The notes: generated by a model from the letters alone, not told the origin. A stretch of DNA of 64,000 bases from Anaerolineae bacterium (GCA_023382535.1 JAHDWA010000018.1:115618-179617); one strand, 5' to 3'. Positions 10,876-19,635 are shown, counted from the stretch's first letter. Made by a program: numbers and translations.

Positions 10876-11385
10876 TTACCACTCCCCTGCATAACGAACT
10901 CCATAGGGCGCGGCAAGCTGCACCACCCTGGCCCGTCTCAATTCCACCAGTTGGCGCAGGTGCAACTGGTCGTGCGCCACCCACGACCCCAGAATGTCGC
11001 CCGCCTTCATCACCCCAAAAGGAGCGGCGTATTCGGTTTCCCAATTCGGGGCGGCTAACCCCGCCAGCCAGGCCAGCGACTTCTTCCGTTCCGCCAGAAA
11101 GTTGGCTAACATGGCAGCCAGATCACGCTCATTGTACTGGCGGGCGGCCACCCAGCCGGCGGGATCAATCGGCGGCCATTTTTCAGTGGGGCGGTGGAGC
11201 ATAATATCCAGGCGCTGCCGGAAGTCTTCCCGTTCTTCGTCGTAGAGGTGGCAGACCACCTCGAGGACAGACCAGGAGTCGGGCTGCGGCTTAAAGCGCG
11301 CTTCGGTTGGGGTTATTCCCGCCACCAACTGGCTTACCATTTCGGCCCCGTTGGCCAGTTCCTGAAATAAGATGTTAGACTCCAT
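10876..11385 (-). CDS. DinB family protein (DinB_2 type)
   Basis: A 169-residue four-helix-bundle protein. His positions typical of the DinB/YfiT metal site are visible in VVCHLYDEEREDF (about residue 45) and WVAHDQLHLRQLVEL (about residue 140), so a divalent metal site is likely. The catalytic activity of this family is mostly unknown; some members are bacillithiol or mycothiol S-transferases. The ATG lies directly beside the stop codon of the upstream gene, and its GAGGAGAAAT ribosome site is within that gene's end, so the two genes form an operon. Confidence 0.82.
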   Translation of the reverse strand: MESNILFQELANGAEMVSQLVAGITPTEARFKPQPDSWSVLEVVCHLYDEEREDFRQRLDIMLHRPTEKWPPIDPAGWVAARQYNERDLAAMLANFLAERKKSLAWLAGLAAPNWETEYAAPFGVMKAGDILGSWVAHDQLHLRQLVELRRARVVQLAAPYGVRYAGEW

Positions 11386-11907
11386 TTATTTCTCCTCAAC
11401 TTCTTTTGGCGGCTGCCACGGCGTCGGGCGAGGAATCCAGCGGGGGACATTTTGCTTGTACAGCCTATAGTCTGCTCCAAAACGCTGCTCCAGGCCAGGC
11501 TCCTCAAACAGGGGAATGTAGATCCCATTGATTACCACGACCATAATAAACCAGGCCAGTAAGATCGTCGAACCAAATATTAAGGCTTCTCCCAACAGGA
11601 TACAAAAAACACCGCTGATCATGGGATTGCGCACATGTTGGTAGATGCCTTGCACCACGAGGTTGCGGGTGGCAAACCAGGGAGCGAGTGTTCCCTGGCC
11701 AACTGTAGCAAACAGGGAAATTGTCCTGAGCAGCAGGATAAGACCGGCGCCGGCAAACAGTACGCCCCCGACCAGTGCCAGCCAGTTGAGGGGCAGGGGG
11801 AATGACCAGCGGTCCCTGCCGGGTTCAGCCGTCCAGATGAGGATACCGGGAATGACGACCGTAACCATAACGGGTAGGGTCAGGATGGCCTGAATATGCT
11901 TAAACAT
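11386..11907 (-). CDS. ICMT-like membrane methyltransferase
   Basis: A 173-residue integral membrane protein with about four to five helices. The segment LVVQGIYQHVRNPMISGVF is the conserved SAM-binding signature of the isoprenylcysteine carboxyl methyltransferase/phospholipid methyltransferase (ICMT/PEMT) group, and EEPGLEQRFGADYRLYKQNVPRWIP is the matching C-terminal motif. The substrate is unknown; bacterial relatives include lipid and isoprenoid methyltransferases. I place the start at ATG 11907; an in-frame ATG at 11937 adds ten Arg/Ser-rich residues. A 21-codon ORF with a strong AAGGAGG site (GTG at 11977, stop at 11912) immediately precedes it and may be a leader or remnant. Confidence 0.75.
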   Translation of the reverse strand: MFKHIQAILTLPVMVTVVIPGILIWTAEPGRDRWSFPLPLNWLALVGGVLFAGAGLILLLRTISLFATVGQGTLAPWFATRNLVVQGIYQHVRNPMISGVFCILLGEALIFGSTILLAWFIMVVVINGIYIPLFEEPGLEQRFGADYRLYKQNVPRWIPRPTPWQPPKEVEEK

Positions 11908-12136
11908 TTCCCTAGAGCGTGCGGACCTCGACCTCATCAGACAAAAATGCGTCTTGCGCTCGAATTGGTGGGTTCACAATTACGTCCTCCTTACTGAGCA
12001 ATGGCAGGAATCTTAGAACGGGCGTTCGGATTTGTCAAACAGCCTGGCCGGGCTAAACGAGGAGCAGCAGAACGGTGGGCGGAGTAGGTCAAAATGGCCA
12101 TCAGCCATCCGGAACTTCGCCTGTACCCATGTTTAT

Positions 12137-12144
12137 GATATACT
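12137..12144 (+). promoter_or_regulatory. Extended -10 promoter for rho
   Basis: GATATACT, preceded by T to make TGATATACT, fits an extended -10 (TGnTATAAT), 48 bases before the rho start. No good -35 is seen. The same octamer occurs before the SDR gene at 22727. The rest of 11908-12136 holds only the short ORF noted under the ICMT entry. Confidence 0.55.
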
Positions 12145-12191
12145 TTTCGAAAAATTAGGTTTCGCCAAGAGCAAAGGAAAAATTAATCACC

Positions 12192-13283
12192 ATGACAACT
12201 ATGGGGAGTGGTATTCTACAACTGACCAAAAATGGGGGCGGCGCCCTGCTCAACCCGGCCAAATTGACCGAGCGAGTAGCCGTACCGGCCAGGCTTATTC
12301 GTGATTACCGGCTCCCTCAAGGGGCAACTGTTGTCGGCAGCAAAGAAGGTTCTCAACTGGCGACTGTTGAGACGGTCTGCGGCCTGCCGCCGGAGGTGTT
12401 CCAGCAGCGCACGCCTTTTAAACAACTGGTCGCTATTGACCCGACGGAACGGTTTAACCTGGCTGTCACCGGCCAGACAAGCACGCGGCTGATTGACCTG
12501 ATCGCTCCGGTCGGTAAGGGAACCCGCGGCCTGATTGTCGCGCCCCCCAAGGCGGGCAAAACGACGCTGCTGGAGCATATTGCCCAGGCCATCCACACCG
12601 GCGATCCTGAAACCCGCCTTGTCATCCTGCTCATTGACGAGCGGCCCGAAGAAGTGACCCACTTCCGCCGGACTATTGCCGGCGCCGAGGTCTTCGCCAG
12701 TTCCAGCGATCAGCCGCTCGCGGAGCATATTGAGTTGTCCGAACTGATGTTGGCCCACATCCGTACCGAACTTGAGTGCGGCCAGCATGTGGTGGTGATG
12801 TTAGACAGCCTGACCCGGCTCGTCCGCGCCTTCAACCTTAAAGGACCCCAGGCCAACCGTAGCCGGACCCTCTCGGGGGGGGTGGAGGCCGAAGCGCTGC
12901 AAATTCCGCGCCGCTTCTTTGGTCTGGCCCGCAATATCGAGCACGGTGGGTCTGTTACTATCCTGGCCACAGTTTTAATTGATACCGGCTCGCGCATGGA
13001 TCAGTTTATTTATGAGGAGTTCAAGGGAACAGGCAACAGCGAGATCGTTCTCGATCGCTCCCTGGCTGAAGCCTACATCTTCCCGGCGCTCAATCTGCCG
13101 GCCAGCAGCACCCGCAAAGAGGAGCGGCTGTACAATCCCACAGACAGCCTGCGGCTGACCCACCTGCGCCGGGAGTTAGTGGCTCGTTCCCCGCAAGAGG
13201 CTATGGCCTACCTGCTAAACCTGTTGGCCCGTTACCCGACCAATGAGGAACTGCTGCAAAGTATCAATCCAGAAAGCAGCTAA
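12192..13283 (+). CDS. rho: Transcription termination factor Rho (short form)
   Basis: RNA-dependent hexameric ATPase that releases RNA polymerase at factor-dependent terminators. Walker A (GLIVAPPKAGKTTLL, about residues 115-130), LLIDERPEEVT, Walker B (VVVMLDSLTRLVRAF), and the Q/R loop region with RRFFGLARNIEHGGSVTI and GTGNSEIVLDRSLAE are near identical to Rho. With 363 residues it is about 55 shorter than the common form: the N-terminal helical domain is absent and the cold-shock RNA-binding domain begins almost at once (LLNPAKLTERVAVPARLIRDY). ATG 12192 is preceded by AAAGGAAAAATTAATCACC. The extended -10 at 12137 implies a short leader and no room for a longer N-terminus. Confidence 0.92.
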   Translation: MTTMGSGILQLTKNGGGALLNPAKLTERVAVPARLIRDYRLPQGATVVGSKEGSQLATVETVCGLPPEVFQQRTPFKQLVAIDPTERFNLAVTGQTSTRLIDLIAPVGKGTRGLIVAPPKAGKTTLLEHIAQAIHTGDPETRLVILLIDERPEEVTHFRRTIAGAEVFASSSDQPLAEHIELSELMLAHIRTELECGQHVVVMLDSLTRLVRAFNLKGPQANRSRTLSGGVEAEALQIPRRFFGLARNIEHGGSVTILATVLIDTGSRMDQFIYEEFKGTGNSEIVLDRSLAEAYIFPALNLPASSTRKEERLYNPTDSLRLTHLRRELVARSPQEAMAYLLNLLARYPTNEELLQSINPESS

Positions 13284-13294
13284 TAAAACCACAA

Positions 13295-13399
13295 AAATTG
13301 TTCTCCAAATCGAGTGACTCCCTTGGGCGAGATCGTGGCCGTGCCGGGGCGTGGCACGTTGAATGGCGCCCGGCCATTACACGACCAGGAGGTAATATG
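13295..13399 (+). pseudogene. Probable remnant of a conserved gene (NRVTPxGEI...RGTLxG family)
   Basis: Eleven bases after the rho stop, an open frame without a start codon reads SPNRVTPLGEIVAVPGRG, continues TLNGARPLHD and stops at 13399. This resembles an internal segment of a conserved bacterial hypothetical family with the pattern NRVTPFGEI..P.RGTLMGNRG.LHD. Neither the start nor the rest of the protein is present, so it looks like a deletion remnant. The recognition is from memory of the motif and needs a search. Confidence 0.4.
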
Positions 13400-13433
13400 A
13401 AATTCATCTTCTATCCGTTCAGGAGAATATAGG

Positions 13434-15101
13434 ATGCAAAATGATCTTGTGATCGGCGTTGATTTTGGGAGTGACTCGGTCAGAGCTGTCGTGGTCAACC
13501 CCCGGAACAATGAGCTATTAGGTGAAGACTCGTGTTACTACCCCCGCTGGCGGGACGGACAGTATTGTGAACCGAAGAATAATCAGTTCCGGCAGCACCC
13601 TCGTGATTATATAGAGGGGCTTGAGGCTTGTGTCAGCGGGGCCGTAAAAAATGCCGGGGGAAGCGCTGGGAAATATGTCAAAGGCATCGCGGTTGATACG
13701 ACCGGGTCAACCCCATGCCCGGTGAATCAGGACGGTGTTCCCCTGGCCTTATTGGCGGGGTTTGAAGACAATCCCAATGCGATGTTCCAGCTCTGGAAAG
13801 ACCATACGGCTATTCAGGAAGCCGAAGAAATCAATCATGTCGCCGCCACATGGGGCGGGGAAGATTATACAAAATTTCAGGGGAAGTATTCTTCAGAGTG
13901 GTTCTGGGCCAAAATCCTGCATACGATCCGCACCGATGGGAAGGTCAAACAGGCTGCCTGGTCATGGGTCGAGCATTGTGATTGGATTCCGGCGTTATTA
14001 ACCGGGCAGACGGCCCCGCTAACCATGTACCGGTCAGCCTGTGCCGCCGGTCATAAAGCTTTATGGCACAGCGAGTTTGGCGGCTTACCTTCTCAGGAAT
14101 TTCTCGCCCAACTCGACCCGTACCTGGCCACTGTGAGCGAACATTATGGCGGGCCGCCGCAAACAGCGGAGGCCAGGGTGGGCCAGATGACCGCAGAGTG
14201 GGCAGCCAGATTGGGACTATCCCCGCAGGTTATGGTTGGCGGAAGTTCTTTTGATGCTCACGCCGGCGCTGTCGGGGTAGGCATTGAACCCCATGTCCTG
14301 GTGAAGGTGGTGGGGACCTCAACCGTTGACATGCTGATTGAGCATTATGAAAACCTGAAAGGGAAGGATCTGAAAGAAGTCTGTGGGCAGGCCGAAAACT
14401 CGATTATGCCCGGCTTCGTGGGGATAGAAGCCGGCCAGGCCGCGTTTGGCGATGTCTACGCCTGGTTGAAAGAGATCTTGATGTGGCCGCTGAAGCATTT
14501 ATTGCCGTCGTCCGATCTGTTAACCGCAGAACAGAAAAAGGCCCTTGCCGCAGAATTCTCCGCGAAAATCCTCCCGGAAATCACAAGGCACTGTCAAAAT
14601 ATGTCTGAAGATGAAGCTGGTCTGACTGCCCTGGACTGGTTTAATGGGCGTCGTTACCCCATGGTGAATGAACATGTGACCGGCGCTGTTTCTGGCCTGC
14701 AGTTAGGCACAACCGTGCCCCACCTCTATAAAGCGCTGGTGCTGGCGACAGCCTTTGGGTCGCGTAGAATTTTGGAAAGTTTTCTGGCTGAAGGCTTAAG
14801 CATTGATCGGATTATCGCCGTTGGCGGAATTGCCCAGAAATCATCGTTTGTCATGCAGAGCCTGGCCGATGTCCTAAACAGGCCAATTTCAGTCTCCACA
14901 TCAACCCAGGCCTGCGCCAAGGGAGCGGCGATGTATGCGGCTGTCGCGGCAGGGGTATACGCTACCCTTCAAGACGCTCAAGCAGCTATGCGTGAAGGGG
15001 TTCTGTCGGTATATCTTCCAGAAAAAGAACGGGTAGAAAAGTATAATGAGCAGTATAAAAAGTATCTGCAGTTGGGCGAGTTTGTCGAGCACAGGCAGTA
15101 A
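13434..15101 (+). CDS. araB: L-ribulokinase (FGGY family)
   Basis: Phosphorylates L-ribulose to L-ribulose 5-phosphate in L-arabinose use. The 555 residues match the length of AraB. The FGGY N-terminal phosphate loop VIGVDFGSDSVRAVVVN, the substrate region (VDTTGSTPCPVNQDGVPLAL, then NPNAMFQLWKDHTA) and the C-terminal nucleotide-binding segment RIIAVGGIAQKSSFVMQSLADVLNRP are ribulokinase-like; the LWKDHTA motif is characteristic. No araA, araD or regulator is next to it, so it may serve a scattered pathway. The ribosome site AGGAG at 13421 lies inside a 12-codon ORF (13397-13432, MKFIFYPFRRI) that has its own strong AGGAGG site and ends one base before araB. Confidence 0.9.
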   Translation: MQNDLVIGVDFGSDSVRAVVVNPRNNELLGEDSCYYPRWRDGQYCEPKNNQFRQHPRDYIEGLEACVSGAVKNAGGSAGKYVKGIAVDTTGSTPCPVNQDGVPLALLAGFEDNPNAMFQLWKDHTAIQEAEEINHVAATWGGEDYTKFQGKYSSEWFWAKILHTIRTDGKVKQAAWSWVEHCDWIPALLTGQTAPLTMYRSACAAGHKALWHSEFGGLPSQEFLAQLDPYLATVSEHYGGPPQTAEARVGQMTAEWAARLGLSPQVMVGGSSFDAHAGAVGVGIEPHVLVKVVGTSTVDMLIEHYENLKGKDLKEVCGQAENSIMPGFVGIEAGQAAFGDVYAWLKEILMWPLKHLLPSSDLLTAEQKKALAAEFSAKILPEITRHCQNMSEDEAGLTALDWFNGRRYPMVNEHVTGAVSGLQLGTTVPHLYKALVLATAFGSRRILESFLAEGLSIDRIIAVGGIAQKSSFVMQSLADVLNRPISVSTSTQACAKGAAMYAAVAAGVYATLQDAQAAMREGVLSVYLPEKERVEKYNEQYKKYLQLGEFVEHRQ

Positions 15102-15106
15102 AGCAG

Positions 15107-15142
15107 ATTACAAATGTCACTCCAAAAAGGGACATCTGACAC
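15107..15142. promoter_or_regulatory. Tandem operator-like pair, TGACA-N2-TGTCA type, copy A
   Basis: ATTACAAATGTCAC (15107-15120) and GGGACATCTGACAC (15129-15142) are two imperfect copies of GTGACATTTGTCAT, starts 22 bases apart. A GATAAT/TATAAA -10-like stretch at 15167-15181 follows, placing the pair near the -35 of a promoter for the gene at 15358. Apart from this, 15143-15357 shows no clear feature. Confidence 0.5.
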
Positions 15143-15357
15143 TTCTACATTTCAAGCTAACCCGACGATAATAGGTATAAAAGGGTTAAAATCCCCCAAA
15201 GGTGGCGGATGAACCTCCCAAAGTTACCTCTTAAAGCAGCAGTTTACGACGAAGAGCCAGGTATCCTCTGCTAAGTGATCTCCATTCCGGCCACCTGAGC
15301 GGTCCAGACCCAGGATTTTCAAAGTTCAGCTCACAGGATAGGCAAGGAGATGCATCC

Positions 15358-15936
15358 ATGGAAACAGCAATTTATACTTTGGTTGGCCTGATCATACTCG
15401 GAGTACTATATTTTGCCTGGCGGATGGTGTTCAAACCCTATCGGAAATTCCGGGGCCAGATGTTGGTAACATGCCCTGAAACCCATCAGCCGGCCGGAGT
15501 GGCCGTAGACGCCAGGCATGTCGCCTTCACTGGTGTCCAGGGGGAGCCGGATTTTCGCTTAAAAGAGTGCACCCGCTGGCCGGAGCGTCAAAATTGCGAC
15601 CAGGCATGTTTGGCCCAAATTGAATCGTCGCCGCAGAATTGCCTGGTGCGGACGATGTTGAGCGATTGGTACAAAGGCAGGTCTTGCGTTTTTTGTGGAA
15701 AGGCCTTCCCCCAGGTTGACTCTTATGATCACCGGGCAGTTTTTTGGTATGAACAAAAACCGGCCTTCGTCAATCCGGAGGGTCAGCTCGTCGAATGGCA
15801 TGAAGTGCCTGTAGAAACGCTGCCCCAGGTGTTAGCCACCCACCAGCCGGTTTGCTGGAACTGCCTGATTGCGCTGACGTTTCGGCGTGACCATCCGGAG
15901 TTGGTTTTAGACCGCCCCGGAAAGCGAAGTCGTTAA
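15358..15936 (+). CDS. Membrane-anchored Cys-rich protein of unknown function
   Basis: A 192-residue protein with one N-terminal helix (about 4-22) followed by a soluble domain with many Cys: CPETHQPAG, KECTRWPERQNCDQACLAQIE, CLVRTMLSDWYKGRSCVFCGK and HQPVCWNCLIAL. The CxxC pairs suggest metal, heme or redox chemistry. I have the impression of a widespread conserved hypothetical family (the KxCTRWPE..C.QxCLxQIE.. pattern), but no function is known to me. The MBL-fold gene starts five bases after its stop, so the two are probably co-transcribed. A tandem operator-like pair lies about 215 bases upstream. Confidence 0.7.
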   Translation: METAIYTLVGLIILGVLYFAWRMVFKPYRKFRGQMLVTCPETHQPAGVAVDARHVAFTGVQGEPDFRLKECTRWPERQNCDQACLAQIESSPQNCLVRTMLSDWYKGRSCVFCGKAFPQVDSYDHRAVFWYEQKPAFVNPEGQLVEWHEVPVETLPQVLATHQPVCWNCLIALTFRRDHPELVLDRPGKRSR

Positions 15937-15940
15937 ACCT

Positions 15941-16636
15941 ATGCAACTTCTCCCAAATATTTATCTGCTCGATGGATTTGCCTACGCCCAGCACGCCAAT
16001 TTCTATCTGCTTCACAGCGAGCAGGGCAATATAATCGTTGATGCCGGTACGGTCGGCGCCGACCTGGAACGGGCGGAACGGCATGTCAGCCGGTGGGGTA
16101 TTTCTCTGGACAAAGTGGATTATCTGCTTCTGACCCACAGCCATTATGATCACGTGGGCAATGCGGCTGCATTACGGGAACGAGGCGCTACCGTCATCGC
16201 CGGGCCAGGGGACGCCGAAGGCATTGCCCTGGCGGACTGGCGGACTGCCCCTTACGCGGCTGGTTTTCGGACGCCGGCCTGCCCGGTTGATCGGGTGGTT
16301 TACGACGGCGATGTGATTGACGCCTGCAGCTTCCGGTTCGAGGTTATTCACGCCCCCGGCCACACCGACGGCTCGGTTATTTACCAGCTCCGCCACGCCG
16401 GGCGGATTATCTGGTTTGTCGGCGATGTCTTGATGATTAACAATACCCACTTTGAGCCGGAGTTGGGCTGGCAGGGCGGCGAGGATTTTGACAAACCGAC
16501 CTATCTCCAGAGTTTGCGGCGGCTGGCCGAACTGCCGGTTGACTGCATTCTGGCCGGTCATTATTTCCCCTACTTGAGCGAGGGGCAGCGGTTGGTTGGC
16601 CGGGCGTATGTCAAGGCGTTGGTGGAGTGGCGTTGA
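15941..16636 (+). CDS. MBL-fold metallo-hydrolase
   Basis: A 231-residue metallo-beta-lactamase-fold enzyme. The zinc motif THSHYDHVG (HxHxDH, about residues 65-73), the later His in HAPGHTDGSV (about 145) and the Asp in WFVGDVLMI (about 168) plus the final AGHYFPY His (about 206) are all present, so it should bind two metals. The overall order is that of glyoxalase II-like and quinolinase-like hydrolases. The substrate cannot be read from sequence. It follows the Cys-rich membrane protein with a five-base gap and converges with the large propeller gene. Confidence 0.85.
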   Translation: MQLLPNIYLLDGFAYAQHANFYLLHSEQGNIIVDAGTVGADLERAERHVSRWGISLDKVDYLLLTHSHYDHVGNAAALRERGATVIAGPGDAEGIALADWRTAPYAAGFRTPACPVDRVVYDGDVIDACSFRFEVIHAPGHTDGSVIYQLRHAGRIIWFVGDVLMINNTHFEPELGWQGGEDFDKPTYLQSLRRLAELPVDCILAGHYFPYLSEGQRLVGRAYVKALVEWR

Positions 16637-16697
16637 GCGGGAACAATCCGCAATCTTCTGCCCCGCCTCGATATTGATAGGCCGTCTCCCCTGGCAG

Positions 16698-19475
16698 TTA
16701 CGGCTGCAGCCGGCTGATACCGTGGGTGGTGCCGGCCCAAACGGAGCCATCCGGGCCGACGGCAATGGCCCAGATCCCCGCGTCAACCAAACCATCGGTC
16801 ACCGTGTAAGTATGCCAGGCGCCGTTAACCAGCCTGGCCAGGCCGCGATCCGTCACCCCAACCCAGGGCCGGCCGGATGGGTCAAGGGCGACGGCATAGA
16901 TCGTATTTCCGGGTAGGCCGTCGGCTTGGGTATAGGCCGTCCACTGCCGGCCGTCAAAGCGGCTCAGCCCGGATTGGGTGGCAAACCAGACCGGTCCCGC
17001 CGGGTCAACGGCGATGTCAAGCGCGCCCGTATCAACCGGACCGTCGGCCCGGCGGTAGTGCTGCCACTGTTGGCCGTCAAAGCGATCCAGTTGGCCGCGC
17101 CAGGTACCCACCCAGACCGAGCCATCGGCGGCAACGGCGATCGAGCGGGTATCGTTGCTGCTCAACCCGTTGGCCGTGGTGTAGGCGGTCCAGGTCTGGC
17201 CGTCAAACATGCTCACCCCAAACATCAACGTGGCCGCCCAAACCCGGCCAGACGGGTCAACGGCCACATCCTTCACATTGTCAGCCACCAGGCCGTCAGC
17301 CTTTTTGTAGCTGGCCCACTGCTGCCCATCATAATGGCTCAGCCCGCCGCTGGTGGCCAGCCACACGCTGCCGGCCGGGTCAAAAGCGATGGCGTGGACC
17401 TCGTTGCCGGCCAGACCGTCGGCCGTGATATAACTGCGCCAGGCTGTCCCATCAAATACACTCGCGCCGCGCAGCGTGCCGGCCCAAACCCGGCCGGCCG
17501 GGTCAATGGCCAGGTCATAAACCAGGTCGTCGGCCAGGCCATCGGTCACAGTGTAGGTGGTAAAGGTACCCGGACCGGCGGCATCTTCCGCGTCGTCCGG
17601 CCCAGAGGCCAGCGGCTGGCCCAGGATGCTGAGGCCGTGCTCGGTGCCTAGCCAGACCCGCCCGGCCGGATCAAAGGTAATTGCGGTCACTTGATTATCG
17701 GCCAGGCCGTCGGCGACGGTGTAGGTGGTAAAGCTTGTCCCATCAAACACGCTGACCCCGCCGGCCGTACCAATCCAAAGCTGGCCCGCAGCGTCAACGG
17801 CCAGAGTGTTAACCTGGCTGTCGGCCAGGCCATCGGCCGGGCTGTAGGTGCGCCAGGCGGTCCCATCCCAAACGCTCAGGCCGTTACTGCTGATGCCGCC
17901 CATCTGCGGCGGCCGGCCGCTGCCGGCCCAAATCCGGCCGGCGTGGTCCACCGCCAGGGCGTTGATGTAATAACCGGCCAGGCCGTCGGCAGGGGTGTAA
18001 GTAGTCCAAACCGCGCCATCAAACATACTTAAGCCCTGGGGCGTACCCAGCCAAGCTCGCCCCTGCTGATCTACGGCTGCGGCCAGAATCGTATTCTGAG
18101 GCAGGCCGTTGCCGGTGGTATAAGTAACCCACTGCTGGCCGTCAAAGTAAGCCGCGCCGTCATTGGTGCCGGCCCAGATTCCCCCTGTCGCATTGGCGGC
18201 CAGGGCCAGCACATTGTCATCCAGGAAACCGGTCTCGCGAGTATAGGTGACCCACTGGCTGCCGTCAAACCGGCTCAACCCGCCCAGGTCGCTGCCGACC
18301 CAAAGTTGTCCGGCTGGGTCGGTGACGATGGCCGAAATGTAATTGGCAAGTGACGGGCCATCGGCGGAGGTAAAGGGGGTCCACTGACCGTTTTCCAGGC
18401 GGGCCAGCCTGGCCGGGCCGGCGCCCACCCAGGTTTCTCCGGCCGGGCCGATGGCTAAGGCAGTGATGTCATTGTGGGGCAGATCGTCGGCAGTAAGATA
18501 AGCTGTCCACTGCTGGCCGTTGAGCCGGTGCAGGCCGCGCCGGGTCCCCACCCACACCTGTCCCGCCGGGTCGGGAACCAGGGCAGTTACGTCATCCAGC
18601 GTGGAGTCATTTTCCAGCCCGGCCACGTCCATCGTCACAGGCAGCCAGTCCCGGCCATCAAAACGCTCCAAGCCGCCCTCGCTCCCAACCCAGACCTGGT
18701 TGGCAGCGATGGCTACCAGACGGTAGCCGCAGCCCGATTTTTGTCTAAGCCACTCCTGCCCGTTAAACACGCTGATGCCGCCGCCGCAGTGGGGCCAACT
18801 TGACCAGTTAAAGGCCACCCAAACAGGACCGGTCGGATCAATGGCAATACCGGCCACGGTGCTATATCCGTAACCCTCTGGCTGGTAAGAGGTCCATGTT
18901 TGCCCGTCAAAGCGGCTTAAGCCGATGGGGGTGCCCAGCCAGGCGGTCCCGGCCGGGTCAAAAGCAATGGCCTGAACCCGGTTATCAAGCAGGCCGTTGT
19001 TGGTTGTGTAAGCCAGCCACTGCTGGCCGTCAAAGACATTGACCCCGCCGCCGGTACCGACCCACAGGCGGCCGCCTGGGTCCAGGGCCAGGGCATACAC
19101 CTGATTATCGGCCAGGCCCTCCTGGCGAGTAAAGGTGGTCCAGGTTTGACCATCAAACCGGCTTAGCCCATAGGAGGTACCGGCCCAGACCAAGCCAGCC
19201 GAGTCAACCACTACCGCCCGGACCTCATTGCCGGCCAGGCCGTCTACCGTTGTATATTTGACATAGCCGCTCCCGGCCCGGTCCCAGCGGACCAGTCCGC
19301 CACTGGTGCCGGCCCACAGCGCCTGCGGGGAGAGGGCCAGGCTGATAATGTCGTTGCCGTTGGTGTAAACCTGCCAGGTTGATTCCGGCGGCGAGGGAGT
19401 TTGAGCGACGGCCAGACCGGCCGGCCAACTCGCCAGAAGTAAGAGCAAGCAAAAAAACGGGATAAAGCGTTTCAT
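16698..19475 (-). CDS. Secreted 21-repeat beta-propeller protein (two-component regulator propeller type)
   Basis: A 925-residue protein with a cleavable signal peptide (MKRFIPFFCLLLLLASWPAG, then LAVAQT). The rest is a continuous series of about 41-residue repeats of the pattern WxGTxxGLSRFDGQxWTxYTxADGLxxNxVxAIAxDPAGxV. I count 21 WxGT-type units; units 5, 12 and 14 carry insertions. The repeat is that of the sensor propellers (Reg_prop) of hybrid two-component systems, yet no transmembrane helix, kinase or GGDEF domain follows: the protein ends within the last unit (THGISRLQP). Twenty-one units would build three seven-bladed propellers. It is probably an exported ligand-binding or surface protein; no partner kinase is adjacent. 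Confidence 0.88.
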   Translation of the reverse strand: MKRFIPFFCLLLLLASWPAGLAVAQTPSPPESTWQVYTNGNDIISLALSPQALWAGTSGGLVRWDRAGSGYVKYTTVDGLAGNEVRAVVVDSAGLVWAGTSYGLSRFDGQTWTTFTRQEGLADNQVYALALDPGGRLWVGTGGGVNVFDGQQWLAYTTNNGLLDNRVQAIAFDPAGTAWLGTPIGLSRFDGQTWTSYQPEGYGYSTVAGIAIDPTGPVWVAFNWSSWPHCGGGISVFNGQEWLRQKSGCGYRLVAIAANQVWVGSEGGLERFDGRDWLPVTMDVAGLENDSTLDDVTALVPDPAGQVWVGTRRGLHRLNGQQWTAYLTADDLPHNDITALAIGPAGETWVGAGPARLARLENGQWTPFTSADGPSLANYISAIVTDPAGQLWVGSDLGGLSRFDGSQWVTYTRETGFLDDNVLALAANATGGIWAGTNDGAAYFDGQQWVTYTTGNGLPQNTILAAAVDQQGRAWLGTPQGLSMFDGAVWTTYTPADGLAGYYINALAVDHAGRIWAGSGRPPQMGGISSNGLSVWDGTAWRTYSPADGLADSQVNTLAVDAAGQLWIGTAGGVSVFDGTSFTTYTVADGLADNQVTAITFDPAGRVWLGTEHGLSILGQPLASGPDDAEDAAGPGTFTTYTVTDGLADDLVYDLAIDPAGRVWAGTLRGASVFDGTAWRSYITADGLAGNEVHAIAFDPAGSVWLATSGGLSHYDGQQWASYKKADGLVADNVKDVAVDPSGRVWAATLMFGVSMFDGQTWTAYTTANGLSSNDTRSIAVAADGSVWVGTWRGQLDRFDGQQWQHYRRADGPVDTGALDIAVDPAGPVWFATQSGLSRFDGRQWTAYTQADGLPGNTIYAVALDPSGRPWVGVTDRGLARLVNGAWHTYTVTDGLVDAGIWAIAVGPDGSVWAGTTHGISRLQP

Positions 19476-19507
19476 TTATGGACTCATACTGCAACTGCCC
19501 AGGCTAA

Positions 19508-19553
19508 AGGTGACTGGCGCTTGGTTAGTCCAAGAGAAAAGTGCCAGTCACCT
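19508..19553. repeat. 46-base hairpin repeat, GTGACAGGCAC family, copy 2 (diverged)
   Basis: AGGTGACTGGCGCTT at 19508-19522 is inverted at 19539-19553 (AAGTGCCAGTCACCT) with one mismatch. The loop is shorter (16 bases) than in the copies at 3964 and 22629. It sits upstream of the propeller gene, between it and the acyltransferase gene. Confidence 0.6.
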
Positions 19554-19635
19554 GAATATTACCGGATGATTGTCTTTTTAACGTTACGATGAACGTTACC
19601 AATTCGACCCAGTTGCATCTAATGAGCAAACGTGA

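Noticed and set aside
11912..11977. 21-codon minus-strand ORF with a strong AAGGAGG site before the ICMT-like gene
   Set aside because: Too short and without recognisable similarity; noted only as a possible leader peptide or truncated gene start.
18474..18803. Plus-strand open frames opposite the propeller gene
   Set aside because: They arise from the repetitive minus-strand codon pattern and show no independent ribosome site or motif.
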